Source: an uncultured Collinsella sp.
GTDB lineage: Bacteria > Actinomycetota > Coriobacteriia > Coriobacteriales > Coriobacteriaceae
Length of the DNA: 6,751 nt
Assembly (NCBI GenBank): GCA_902388545.1
Contig: CABMPS010000109.1
Span: forward strand, 1-6,751
Reading direction: 5' to 3'
The position numbers and the translations under genes are program-made. Below, piece by piece: positions 1-6,112 of this stretch (within the stretch, counting starts at the first letter, position 1; each line of letters starts with the position of its first letter). Below the pieces are notes generated by a model, which ran no database searches, had not been told where the DNA came from, and saw only the letters and a list, made by a program, of their open reading frames with translations.

Positions 1-433
1 GCCAACCTGCATAAAATGCAGCCTCGTTTTTACGATCGAGCCACGTCTGCAAAAACAGGCTGGCGGCGATCATGTCGACCTTGCCCCTCATTTGCTTTTC
101 ATTGAGCCCCTGCTCGCGCAGGATACGCTTTGCCTCTTGCGAGGACAGACGCTCGTCCTCAAACTCAAGCGGAAGATCGAGCTCTTGGGCAATCTTTTGC
201 GCCACGGCGGCAACGCGCTCGGCCTGGGGGCCGGGCTCACCGGCCATGGTCAGGGGACGTCCGCTTACCAGAATGTCGGGCTCATAGTCCTCGACCAGAT
301 AGCGGAACGTCTTGGCCACACCGGTGACTTCGGCGGCCGGGAGCACTTTGACGGGCATCGCCATCTTGCCATCACGGCTCGAGACGGCGATGCCGATCCT
401 GGTCTCCCCTATGTCCAGCGCGAGCGCGACCAC
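1..433 (-). CDS. ruvX: RuvX/YqgF Holliday-junction resolvase-like protein (partial, runs off left edge)
   Basis: The 144 visible residues read as a RuvX/YqgF family protein, an RNase H-fold nuclease linked to Holliday-junction resolution and 16S rRNA 5'-end maturation in the cytoplasm. Visible family motifs are DIGETRIGIAVSS with Asp7, the glycine-rich GRPLTMAGEPG segment (58-68), DERLSS at 93-98, and an Asp at 120 in KVDMIAAS; these supply the acidic active-site residues in this fold. Family members are about 140 residues long, so only a short C-terminal tail should be missing. The start is a GTG at 433, the only usable start after an in-frame TAG just upstream. Its Shine-Dalgarno sequence is weak (AGGT), and it begins 17 nt after the alaS stop, which suggests coupling to alaS translation. 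The alaS-ruvX order is common in Gram-positive bacteria. The family call is firm; the exact start is less so. Confidence 0.92.
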   Translation of the reverse strand, partial: MVALALDIGETRIGIAVSSRDGKMAMPVKVLPAAEVTGVAKTFRYLVEDYEPDILVSGRPLTMAGEPGPQAERVAAVAQKIAQELDLPLEFEDERLSSQEAKRILREQGLNEKQMRGKVDMIAASLFLQTWLDRKNEAAFYAGW

Positions 434-450
434 AGCGACTACCTAGATTC

Positions 451-3092
451 TTAGGCGCCGAGCGCGGTCTTAGCGGCCGCGAGGGCATCGGCGATGCCAG
501 CGGCGTTCTTGCCACCGGCCTGGGCCATGTTGGGACGGCCGCCACCGCGACCGTCGACCAGGCCCGCGATCTGCTTGATCACGTTACCGGCGTGGAAACC
601 GGCCTTGACGGCGTCATCAGAGCCGGCGGCGAGCAGGGCCGGGGTGCCCTTCTCGGTCACGCTGGCGACGACGCAGGCGACAGGACCGGCGACCTTCTGG
701 TGCACGGTATCCCAGACGTTTCGCAGGTCGGCAGCCTCAAGGCCCTGGAGCTCAGCGACGACGAGCTTGTAGCCGTCGAGCTCGACGGCGCCCTCGATGG
801 CGCTGGAGATAGCATCGGAGGAGCCACCGGTCAGCGCCTTCTTGAGCTTGTTGGAAGTCTCGCGCAGCTCGGCCTGCAGGTTCTCCACGCGGGCGGGAAC
901 CTCGTCGACGCGGCACTTGAGCGCAGCGGCAGCGGCGTCGACGAGTGCCAGGCGGTCGGCCATGTAGTCGAGAGCACCCTTAGAGGTCACGGCCTCGATA
1001 CGGCGGACGTTGGAACCCGTGGAGGACTCGGAAATGATCTTGAACAGGCCGATCTCGGCGGTGTTGGCGGCATGGGTACCACCGCAGAGCTCACGGGAGA
1101 ACGGCTGATCCTCAGCGCCCACGGAGACAACGCGGACGACGTCACCATACTTCTCGCCAAACAGGGCGACAGCACCGGCGGCCTTGGCCTCGTCGATGCC
1201 CATGACGCGGGTAACGACCGGCTTGGAGGCGAAGATCTGCTGGTTGACCAGGTCCTCGACAGCCTTGAGCTGCTCAGAGGACAGGGCCTCGAAGTGCGTG
1301 AAGTCAAAGCGCAGGTGCTCGGGCGTCACCAGCGAGCCAGCCTGGGAGACATGCTCGCCCAGGACCTGCTTAAGCGCGGCGTCGAGCAGGTGCGTGGCGG
1401 TGTGGTTGCGACGCAGGAAGCCACGGCGCTCGGCGTCGAGCACGGCGGTCACAGCGGCACCGACAGTCAGCGTGCCATCGACAACGTGCGCGACGTGGGC
1501 ATACAGACCGTTGTGGTTCTTGGTGTCGGCAACGGTCAGAACAACGCCCTCGGCGGAAAGCTTGCCGGCATCGCCTTGCTGGCCACCCATCTCGGCATAG
1601 AACGGGGTGCGGTCGAGAACGACCTCGACGTCCTCGCCGGCGGCAGCGGACTCGACGGACTCGCCGTTGCGCACGATGGCAACAACCTTGGCGCCTACGA
1701 TCACATCGTTGTCATAGCCGTCGAACTCGGTCGCGGCAACCTTGTCGGAAAGCTCGACCCACACGTCATTGAAGCTGCCCCAGGCATCGCCCTTAGCGTT
1801 GGCGCGAGCGCGGGCCTTCTGGTCCTCCATGCAGGCGGTGAAACCGTCCATGTCGACGTCGTGGCCAGCAGCGCCGGCAATCTCGACGGTCAGGTCGATG
1901 GGGAAACCAAAGGTGTCGTGCAGCTTAAAGGCAACGTCGCCCGGAAGGACAGCGCCGTCGGCGAGCGCGGCCAGGGCCTCGTCAAGGTAAATGCGGCCGT
2001 TGTCGAGCGTCGTTGAGAAACGCTCCTCCTCGGAGGCGACGATGCCCTTAACGAGCGCGACGTTCTTGAGCAGCTCGGGATAAGCCTCGCCCATCTGAGC
2101 GTTGACCTCGTCGATGAACTTGGTCAGGAAGGCGCCCTCGATGCCCAGCAGACGACCGTGGAACACGGCACGGCGGAGCAGGCGGCGAAGGACGTACTCG
2201 CGACCCTCGTTGCCGGGCAGGATGCCGTCGGAGATCATAAAGTCGACGGCACGGGAGTGGTCGGCGATGATGCGCAGGGAGCGGCTAGCACCGGAGTAAT
2301 CGTCGGCGTCATAGGTCTTGCCGCTGATCTTCTCGCCCAGCTTGATGAGGTGCTGCATCAGATCGCCGTCGTAGTTAGCGGTCTTGTGCTGCATGATGGC
2401 GGCCATGCGCTCCAGACCCATGCCCGTATCGAGGTTGCGGTGCGGCAGCTCCGGCATGGAACCATCCTCCTGGCGGTCGTACTGGGTAAAGACGAGATTC
2501 CAGAACTCCAGGAAGCGGGCTTGCAGTCGGGGCTGCCGCAGCCGACCTCCTCGCCCATGTCAAAGTAGATCTCGGAGCACGGACCGCAGGGGCCGGTGGG
2601 GCCAGCGGCCCAGAAGTTGTCGTCCTCGCCCAGGCGGGAGATGTGATCCTCGGCAACGCCCAGGGAGCGCCACACGTCATGGGTCTCGTCGTCCTCGGTA
2701 AAGACGGTGAAGTACAGGCGATCGAGCGGCAGCTTGAACTCCTTGGTAATGAGCTCAAAGGCCCAAGCGCAGGCCTGCTGCTTGGAGACGCCGCCAAAGG
2801 AGAAGTCGCCGAGCATCTCGAAGAAGGACAGGTGACGGCCGTCTTCGCCGATGCAATCGATGTCGTTGGTGCGGACGCACTTCTGGCAGGAGATCGCGCC
2901 GATCTCCTTCATGGTCTTCTTGCCCTGGTAGTACTCCTTAAACTGGTTCATACCGGCGTTGGCAAGCAGCAGCGAAGGGTCGTCGGGGACGAGGGACGAA
3001 GAAGGATAGAGCTTAAGACCGCGCTCCTCAAAGAAGTTGAGGAACTTAGAGCGGATCTCGGCCGTAGTCATTGACGGGTAGTCAGCACTCAT
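451..3092 (-). CDS. alaS: Alanine--tRNA ligase, frameshifted in this sequence
   Basis: This class II synthetase charges tRNA-Ala with alanine and edits mischarged Ser/Gly. The N-terminal frame (3092 down to a stop at 2358) is AlaRS-like for residues 1-192, including RSKFLNFFEERG, the CQKCVRTNDID stretch and GPTGPCGPCSEIYFD. The match then jumps to another frame, open from before 2514 to the stop at 451, beginning FLEFWNLVFTQYDRQ. That frame carries motif 3 (DTGMGLER), the editing-site HTATH and CGGTH metal ligands, and a C-terminal glycine-rich DGRGGGRP segment. Relatives have GCDCDR between the two parts; restoring 16 nt gives 885 residues, close to the usual length of about 875. The ATG at 3092 is preferred over 3071 because GAGGAG lies 9 nt upstream of it. 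The gene heads a unit with ruvX. A true null is unlikely for an essential gene, so a sequence error is the leading explanation. Confidence 0.95.
2466..2471 (-). promoter_or_regulatory. Internal Shine-Dalgarno-like site before an in-frame ATG in alaS
   Basis: A perfect AGGAGG lies 8 nt upstream of an ATG at 2457 that is in frame with the C-terminal alaS segment. It falls within the codons for RQEDGSM, a coding stretch conserved in the family, so it may be incidental. If the frameshift were real, this site could allow a separate 668-residue C-terminal product to be made. Function is not demonstrated. Confidence 0.3.
2514..2519 (-). other. alaS: Frameshift junction inside alaS
   Basis: Reading on the minus strand, codon 192 is CCC (2519-2517) in the N-terminal frame, and the C-terminal frame resumes with TTC at 2514. 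Only two bases (GC) lie between them. Homologues in Gram-positive bacteria carry a short Cys/Asp-rich piece here, typically GCDCDR, which would need 18 nt. The simplest reconstruction is a 16-nt deletion. A one-base change joining CKP directly to RFLEF is possible but would drop conserved residues. Confidence 0.75.
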
Positions 3093-3101
3093 AGAGGGAA
3101 T

Positions 3102-3107
3102 CTCCTC
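3102..3107 (-). promoter_or_regulatory. alaS ribosome binding site
   Basis: GAGGAG on the minus strand lies 9 nt before the ATG at 3092. The alternative downstream ATG at 3071 has no comparable site, so this motif decides the start. Confidence 0.75.
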
Positions 3108-3138
3108 GGTTTCACATCGAAACAGTTCAAACGTAACG

Positions 3139-3166
3139 ATATTACCATCCCACCGCGCCTGTGCAA
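3139..3166 (-). promoter_or_regulatory. Putative housekeeping promoter of alaS
   Basis: On the minus strand, TTGCAC (3166-3161) and TAATAT (3144-3139) are 16 nt apart. A TGG precedes the -10, giving an extended -10 form. It would produce a leader of about 40 nt before the alaS start, too short for a T-box. Its -35 overlaps the T-tract of the upstream terminator. The -35 matches the consensus only in TTG, so this is a prediction from position and the -10. Confidence 0.5.
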
Positions 3167-3193
3167 AAAAGAGGGCCGCCAAACAGCGACCCT
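3165..3193 (-). terminator. Intrinsic (Rho-independent) terminator, minus strand
   Basis: On the minus strand, AGGGTCGC (3193-3186) pairs with GCGGCCCT (3179-3172) to form an 8-bp stem with one G-U pair and a 6-nt loop, followed by CTTTTTT (3171-3165). It acts on minus-strand transcripts and would end read-through from the AI-2E/sigma operon before alaS. The plus-strand reading has no T-tract, so it is one-directional. It lies about 340 nt past the AI-2E stop, on the far side of the small plus-strand gene. Confidence 0.8.
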
Positions 3194-3231
3194 ACAGCGA
3201 AAGTGCACGTTATTTAGTACTGTGCGATCCT

Positions 3232-3264
3232 TTGAAAAAGGGCTGCTGTAGAATTACATATAAG
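3232..3264 (+). promoter_or_regulatory. Possible promoter of the small membrane protein gene
   Basis: TTGAAA (3232-3237) is a good -35. Two -10 candidates follow: TACATA (3255-3260) at the ideal 17-nt spacing but a poor match, and TATAAG (3259-3264), a better match at a long 21-nt spacing. The region is AT-rich and lies directly upstream of a clear ribosome binding site. The exact elements are uncertain. Confidence 0.35.
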
Positions 3265-3274
3265 AGTCACCCGG

Positions 3275-3280
3275 AAGGAG
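3275..3280 (+). promoter_or_regulatory. Ribosome binding site of the small membrane protein gene
   Basis: AAGGAG lies 6 nt before the ATG at 3287. This strong signal is the main support that the short plus-strand frame is a real gene rather than a chance one. Confidence 0.75.
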
Positions 3281-3286
3281 CGATCG

Positions 3287-3526
3287 ATGAAAAGCAAACG
3301 ATTTTTCCTCAATGCACTTCTGTTAGCGGCACTTTTAACGCTTTTGGCTTTCACCTGCTGGTACGCAAACCAACCAGCATTTGGCTACGTGTTGTATGCA
3401 GTAATGTCCGGCGATAAGGCTTATTACACTCTACGTGCAATTGACATTCTCTTTTTCTATGTTGCCGGCCCCTTATCAATCGCTCTGCTCGCGTTTCTTG
3501 TCATTTACAACTTCAAGAAACGTTAA
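3287..3526 (+). CDS. Small two-helix membrane protein, unknown function
   Basis: This encodes a 79-residue protein that I do not recognise. It has a basic N-terminus (MKSKR), a hydrophobic helix at about residues 6-27, a polar loop (about 28-50, containing SGDKAYY), a second helix at about 51-75, and a basic end (KKR). This predicts two membrane spans with both termini in the cytoplasm. It has a strong AAGGAG site at 6 nt spacing and a plausible promoter. It is the only plus-strand gene here, its DNA is visibly AT-richer than its neighbours, and it sits tail to tail with the AI-2E gene, with 6 nt between the stops. The composition suggests recent acquisition or a fast-evolving small gene. No toxin, holin or transporter family is assigned. 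That it is a gene is fairly sure; what it does is unknown. Confidence 0.75.
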   Translation: MKSKRFFLNALLLAALLTLLAFTCWYANQPAFGYVLYAVMSGDKAYYTLRAIDILFFYVAGPLSIALLAFLVIYNFKKR

Positions 3527-3532
3527 TAGGAC

Positions 3533-4945
3533 CTATTTAGAATCCGAGTCGTCCATGGAGCCGTCGATGCCGGTTTTGGTATCGTCGTCCGTGTTGGAGT
3601 CATCGTCCTTGGCAAAGGGGTTCTTGAAGAAGCCCGTGGCATCGGGCTGCAGGCCAGAGAGCTTAATCCAGGGATTATCAAGCTCGGGCTTGGGCATGGC
3701 CTTGGCCTCGGGCGCAGTCTCGTTGCCGATGAGCTCGGACTCGTAAATGAAGGTGTCATCGCCGAGCGCATCGTAGGCGGCGACCGGGTTGCCATCGGCA
3801 TCGCGGTACGGCGTGCCCTTAAACACGGCGCCGTCATAAGCCACAAGCTGACGGCCGGTCTCATTCTCGAAGTAGTACACGAAGATACCCTTGAGGGCCG
3901 CACACAGCGGGATGGCAATAATCATGCCGATGGGGCCCATAAGTGCCGAGCCAATAACGAGCGCCGTGAGGCTCATGATGGGATGCACCTGAACCGAGCT
4001 CTGCATGACCTTGGGCGAAATCACGTTATCGGTAACGTTTTGCGCGACCATCGTCACGACGAGCGTCCACAACGCCAACATGGGGCTGAACATGAAACCG
4101 AGCACCGTGGCGATTGCTGCGCTCACCCAGGGACCGACGACCGGAACCAAATGCATGATGCCGGTAAAGATAGCCATGAGCGCCGCATACGGATGGCCGA
4201 TGATAATAAAACCGATAAAAGCGAGGAAACCACCGCAGATGGACGTCACGACCATACCGCGCATGTAGCCGCCGACAGAGCGAGAAAGGATGGCGACCAT
4301 AAAGCGGTACGAGGTCTCCTTCTCCTGACCGATGATGGTGCAAATCTCGTGGTGCATGCGAGGGTAGTCGCAGGCCATCCAGTACGCAAGCACCAGACCA
4401 AGGAAGAGCACGAACAACTGCGAGGCCGTATTGGTGATGAGCGGGAACACACCGCGGCCAAGCTCGGCAGCGATCTGAGACACGTACTTCGATGCCACGG
4501 TAACAAGCGACGAAAGATTATCGTCCAGATACTCCTTGAGCGGCGTGTTGTTAAGCGTCTTGGCATGCGAGATCATCTCGTTGAGGTCGCCACCCGCAAC
4601 ACGAAGCTGCTCAGGCAGGCGGCTCAGGACTTCCATGATCTGACCAAAGAGAATCGGCGACAAGATACAAACGACACCGACGAGCACGGCAACAACAACA
4701 ATTAGCGCGATAAGCGAACCGATGCCGCGATTCACGCCATGGTGCTCGAGCCAGTTGGTGATCGGGGACATCACAAAAGCAATGATGGAGCCGACGGCAA
4801 GAAACTCAATAACCGGTGCCAGGATGCCCATAAGGTTAAAGATGACAGCGGCGATGACAATGCAGCCGACAACAGCCCAAATGCGAAGCGTCAGAATGCG
4901 GGTGTCGCGCAGCACGCGATCGATTTGTTGGGGGTGCTCACTCAT
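3533..4945 (-). CDS. AI-2E/PerM (UPF0118) family membrane protein with acidic C-terminal tail
   Basis: This is a 470-residue polytopic membrane protein of the AI-2E family transporter group (PF01594). Hydrophobic segments lie near residues 20-61, 76-100, 171-193, 231-300 and 322-355. The long polar stretch between about 101 and 170 is typical of the family. Recognisable signatures are HLVPVVGPWVS (265-275), QNVTDNVISPKVM (302-314) and VHPIMSLTALVIG (320-332). Family members have been linked to AI-2 export, Na+/H+ antiport or division-related roles, so the substrate cannot be named. About 100 residues after the last helix (371-470) form a polar, increasingly acidic cytoplasmic tail with Asp runs, which is longer than usual. 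The start ATG overlaps the sigma factor stop (ATGA, 4945-4942), and no good separate ribosome binding site is seen, so translation is probably coupled. It is the last gene of the sigma operon. Confidence 0.88.
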   Translation of the reverse strand: MSEHPQQIDRVLRDTRILTLRIWAVVGCIVIAAVIFNLMGILAPVIEFLAVGSIIAFVMSPITNWLEHHGVNRGIGSLIALIVVVAVLVGVVCILSPILFGQIMEVLSRLPEQLRVAGGDLNEMISHAKTLNNTPLKEYLDDNLSSLVTVASKYVSQIAAELGRGVFPLITNTASQLFVLFLGLVLAYWMACDYPRMHHEICTIIGQEKETSYRFMVAILSRSVGGYMRGMVVTSICGGFLAFIGFIIIGHPYAALMAIFTGIMHLVPVVGPWVSAAIATVLGFMFSPMLALWTLVVTMVAQNVTDNVISPKVMQSSVQVHPIMSLTALVIGSALMGPIGMIIAIPLCAALKGIFVYYFENETGRQLVAYDGAVFKGTPYRDADGNPVAAYDALGDDTFIYESELIGNETAPEAKAMPKPELDNPWIKLSGLQPDATGFFKNPFAKDDDSNTDDDTKTGIDGSMDDSDSK

Positions 4946-5733
4946 GAACGAATCATCACTCCGTCGGGGTCGATCTTATCTTGAATCTTCTTAAGGGTAC
5001 GGCGCAGCAGGCGCGAGACCTGCACCTGCGAGATGCCAAGCTTCTTGGCAATCTCGATCTGGGTCATGCCCTTAACGAAGCGCAGCTCGATAACCTCGCG
5101 CTCGCGCGGCGAGAAATCGCGGATGGCTTCCTCGATTACCAGGCGGTCATCGGTAAAGTCGAGCTCGTTGTCGTCGTCGACATAGCGATCGAGAATCGAA
5201 GGCGCATCATCGGAATCGGACGCACCGGGGGCCTCGATGGGCACCGAGGTGTAGGCCGAGGACGACTCCATGGCTTCGAGCACCTCGTCGACGGTCACGT
5301 CCAGGTATTCGGCGATTTCCTCAACCTTGGGCGAACGCTGCAGCTCGTTGGTGAGCTTATCGGTAGCCTGGTTGACCTTGGCCGAGAGCTCCTGCAAACG
5401 ACGGGGCACGCGCACGCTCCAGCCCTTGTCGCGGAAGTGGCGCTTAATCTCGCCCAAGATGGTGGGCGTGGCAAACGTCGTGAACTCGAGTCCGCGCTCA
5501 GGATCAAAGCGATCGATAGCCTTGAGCAAGCCCAAGTACCCGACCTGCAAAAGGTCATCGAGCGGCTCGCCGCGGTTCTTAAATTTGTTGGCAAGAAACC
5601 TTACCAGGTTCATATGGGACATGACGAGCTGCTCGCGAGCATCCGGATCGCCGGTCTCCTTATAACGACGAAACAGCTCGCGGGTTTTCTCCTTGTCCCA
5701 AGCGGTCTTGCCGCTCCGGGAACGTTCGGTCAT
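4942..5733 (-). CDS. SigB/SigF-type RNA polymerase sigma-70 family factor
   Basis: This is a 263-residue sigma factor of the group 3 SigB/SigF/SigG type, which directs RNA polymerase to stress or developmental promoters. Region 2 spans about 36-105, with DDLLQVGYLGLLKAIDRFD and FTTFATPTILGEIKRHFRD (core binding and -10 recognition). Region 3 spans about 110-165 (VPRRLQELSAKV). An acidic linker at about 166-198 leads to region 4 (about 199-253), with the helix-turn-helix TQIEIAKKLGISQVQVSRLL (224-243) for -35 contact. Region 1.1 is absent, as expected for this group. The start ATG lies 1 nt after the stop of the RsbW-like gene, a typical anti-sigma/sigma pairing, and its stop overlaps the next start. 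Which of the SigB or SigF names fits is not decidable; a general stress role is inferred from its neighbours. Confidence 0.95.
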   Translation of the reverse strand: MTERSRSGKTAWDKEKTRELFRRYKETGDPDAREQLVMSHMNLVRFLANKFKNRGEPLDDLLQVGYLGLLKAIDRFDPERGLEFTTFATPTILGEIKRHFRDKGWSVRVPRRLQELSAKVNQATDKLTNELQRSPKVEEIAEYLDVTVDEVLEAMESSSAYTSVPIEAPGASDSDDAPSILDRYVDDDNELDFTDDRLVIEEAIRDFSPREREVIELRFVKGMTQIEIAKKLGISQVQVSRLLRRTLKKIQDKIDPDGVMIRS

Positions 5734-5734
5734 A

Positions 5735-6112
5735 TTAGATATCCGCCTTGAGGTCGAGGGAAAGCGTTAGGGGCGCCGCAGTCTTTTCGTAGGAATCGCA
5801 CACGCTTGCAAGAATGAGCTCGGCATACACAGCAGCCTGGTCATCCTCGTCGACGGTGGCCTGTTCCCCAAAGGTAAAGGTCATGCCGACGTGAGATTCG
5901 TCCACATCGAAATTGATCGTGATGTCGTCGCAGTCGACCGCGGTGCACCCAAAGATGAAGGCTTCCTCGGCAGCCATGCGGATATCCTCGATGCGATCGA
6001 CGGACATAGAGCACAGGGCGCCGACGTTGGCGGCCGTCATGCGCACCAAGCGCGCGAGACGAGGATCACCGGCAACGCTCAGCGTGATGGGGCAGGTTGC
6101 TTCACTACTCAT
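5735..6112 (-). CDS. RsbW-like HATPase_c_2 family protein, putative anti-sigma factor, degenerate
   Basis: This encodes a 125-residue protein placed directly before the sigma gene, the usual position of RsbW/SpoIIAB anti-sigma kinases. Residues 38-58 (VDRIEDIRMAAEEAFIFG) align by eye with the RsbW helix that carries the N-box, with Glu50 kept. The Asn expected four residues later is Phe54. The C-terminal part (AAVYAELILASVCDSYE, 93-109) resembles the helix carrying the G2 box but lacks the glycines, and no DxGxG motif is visible. It may therefore bind the sigma factor without normal kinase activity. The ATG at 6112 is chosen because GAGGAG lies 7 nt upstream; the frame stays open to 6226, but the extension overlaps the neighbour's tail and is proline- and arginine-rich. 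The start overlaps the stop of the upstream gene by 8 nt. The role is inferred from context and weak similarity. Confidence 0.72.
   Translation of the reverse strand: MSSEATCPITLSVAGDPRLARLVRMTAANVGALCSMSVDRIEDIRMAAEEAFIFGCTAVDCDDITINFDVDESHVGMTFTFGEQATVDEDDQAAVYAELILASVCDSYEKTAAPLTLSLDLKADI

Noticed and set aside
592..2016. A 474-codon open frame on the plus strand opposite alaS
   Set aside because: It lies entirely antisense to a clear AlaRS coding region, has a composition typical of a mirror frame in high-GC DNA (rich in Gly, Val, Asp, Leu), and shows no domain or ribosome binding site.
3093..3286. T-box riboswitch upstream of alaS
   Set aside because: The leader between the likely -10 and the start is under about 50 nt, and the only hairpin found is a terminator located before the promoter.
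3525..3537. Palindrome AATAGGACCTATT spanning both stop codons as a bidirectional terminator
   Set aside because: The stem is AT-rich with almost no loop, and no T-tract follows on either strand.
3983..4705. A 240-codon plus-strand frame opposite the AI-2E-family gene
   Set aside because: It is rich in His, Arg and Asp, as expected from the complement of membrane-protein codons, with no supporting signals.
3533..4945. Naming the AI-2E-family gene tqsA and assigning quorum-signal export
   Set aside because: The family name reflects one member; substrates vary, and nothing in this sequence identifies AI-2 as the substrate.
4981..5751. A 256-codon open frame on the plus strand opposite the sigma gene
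   Set aside because: It mirrors a strongly conserved sigma-70 protein and has no recognisable domain of its own.
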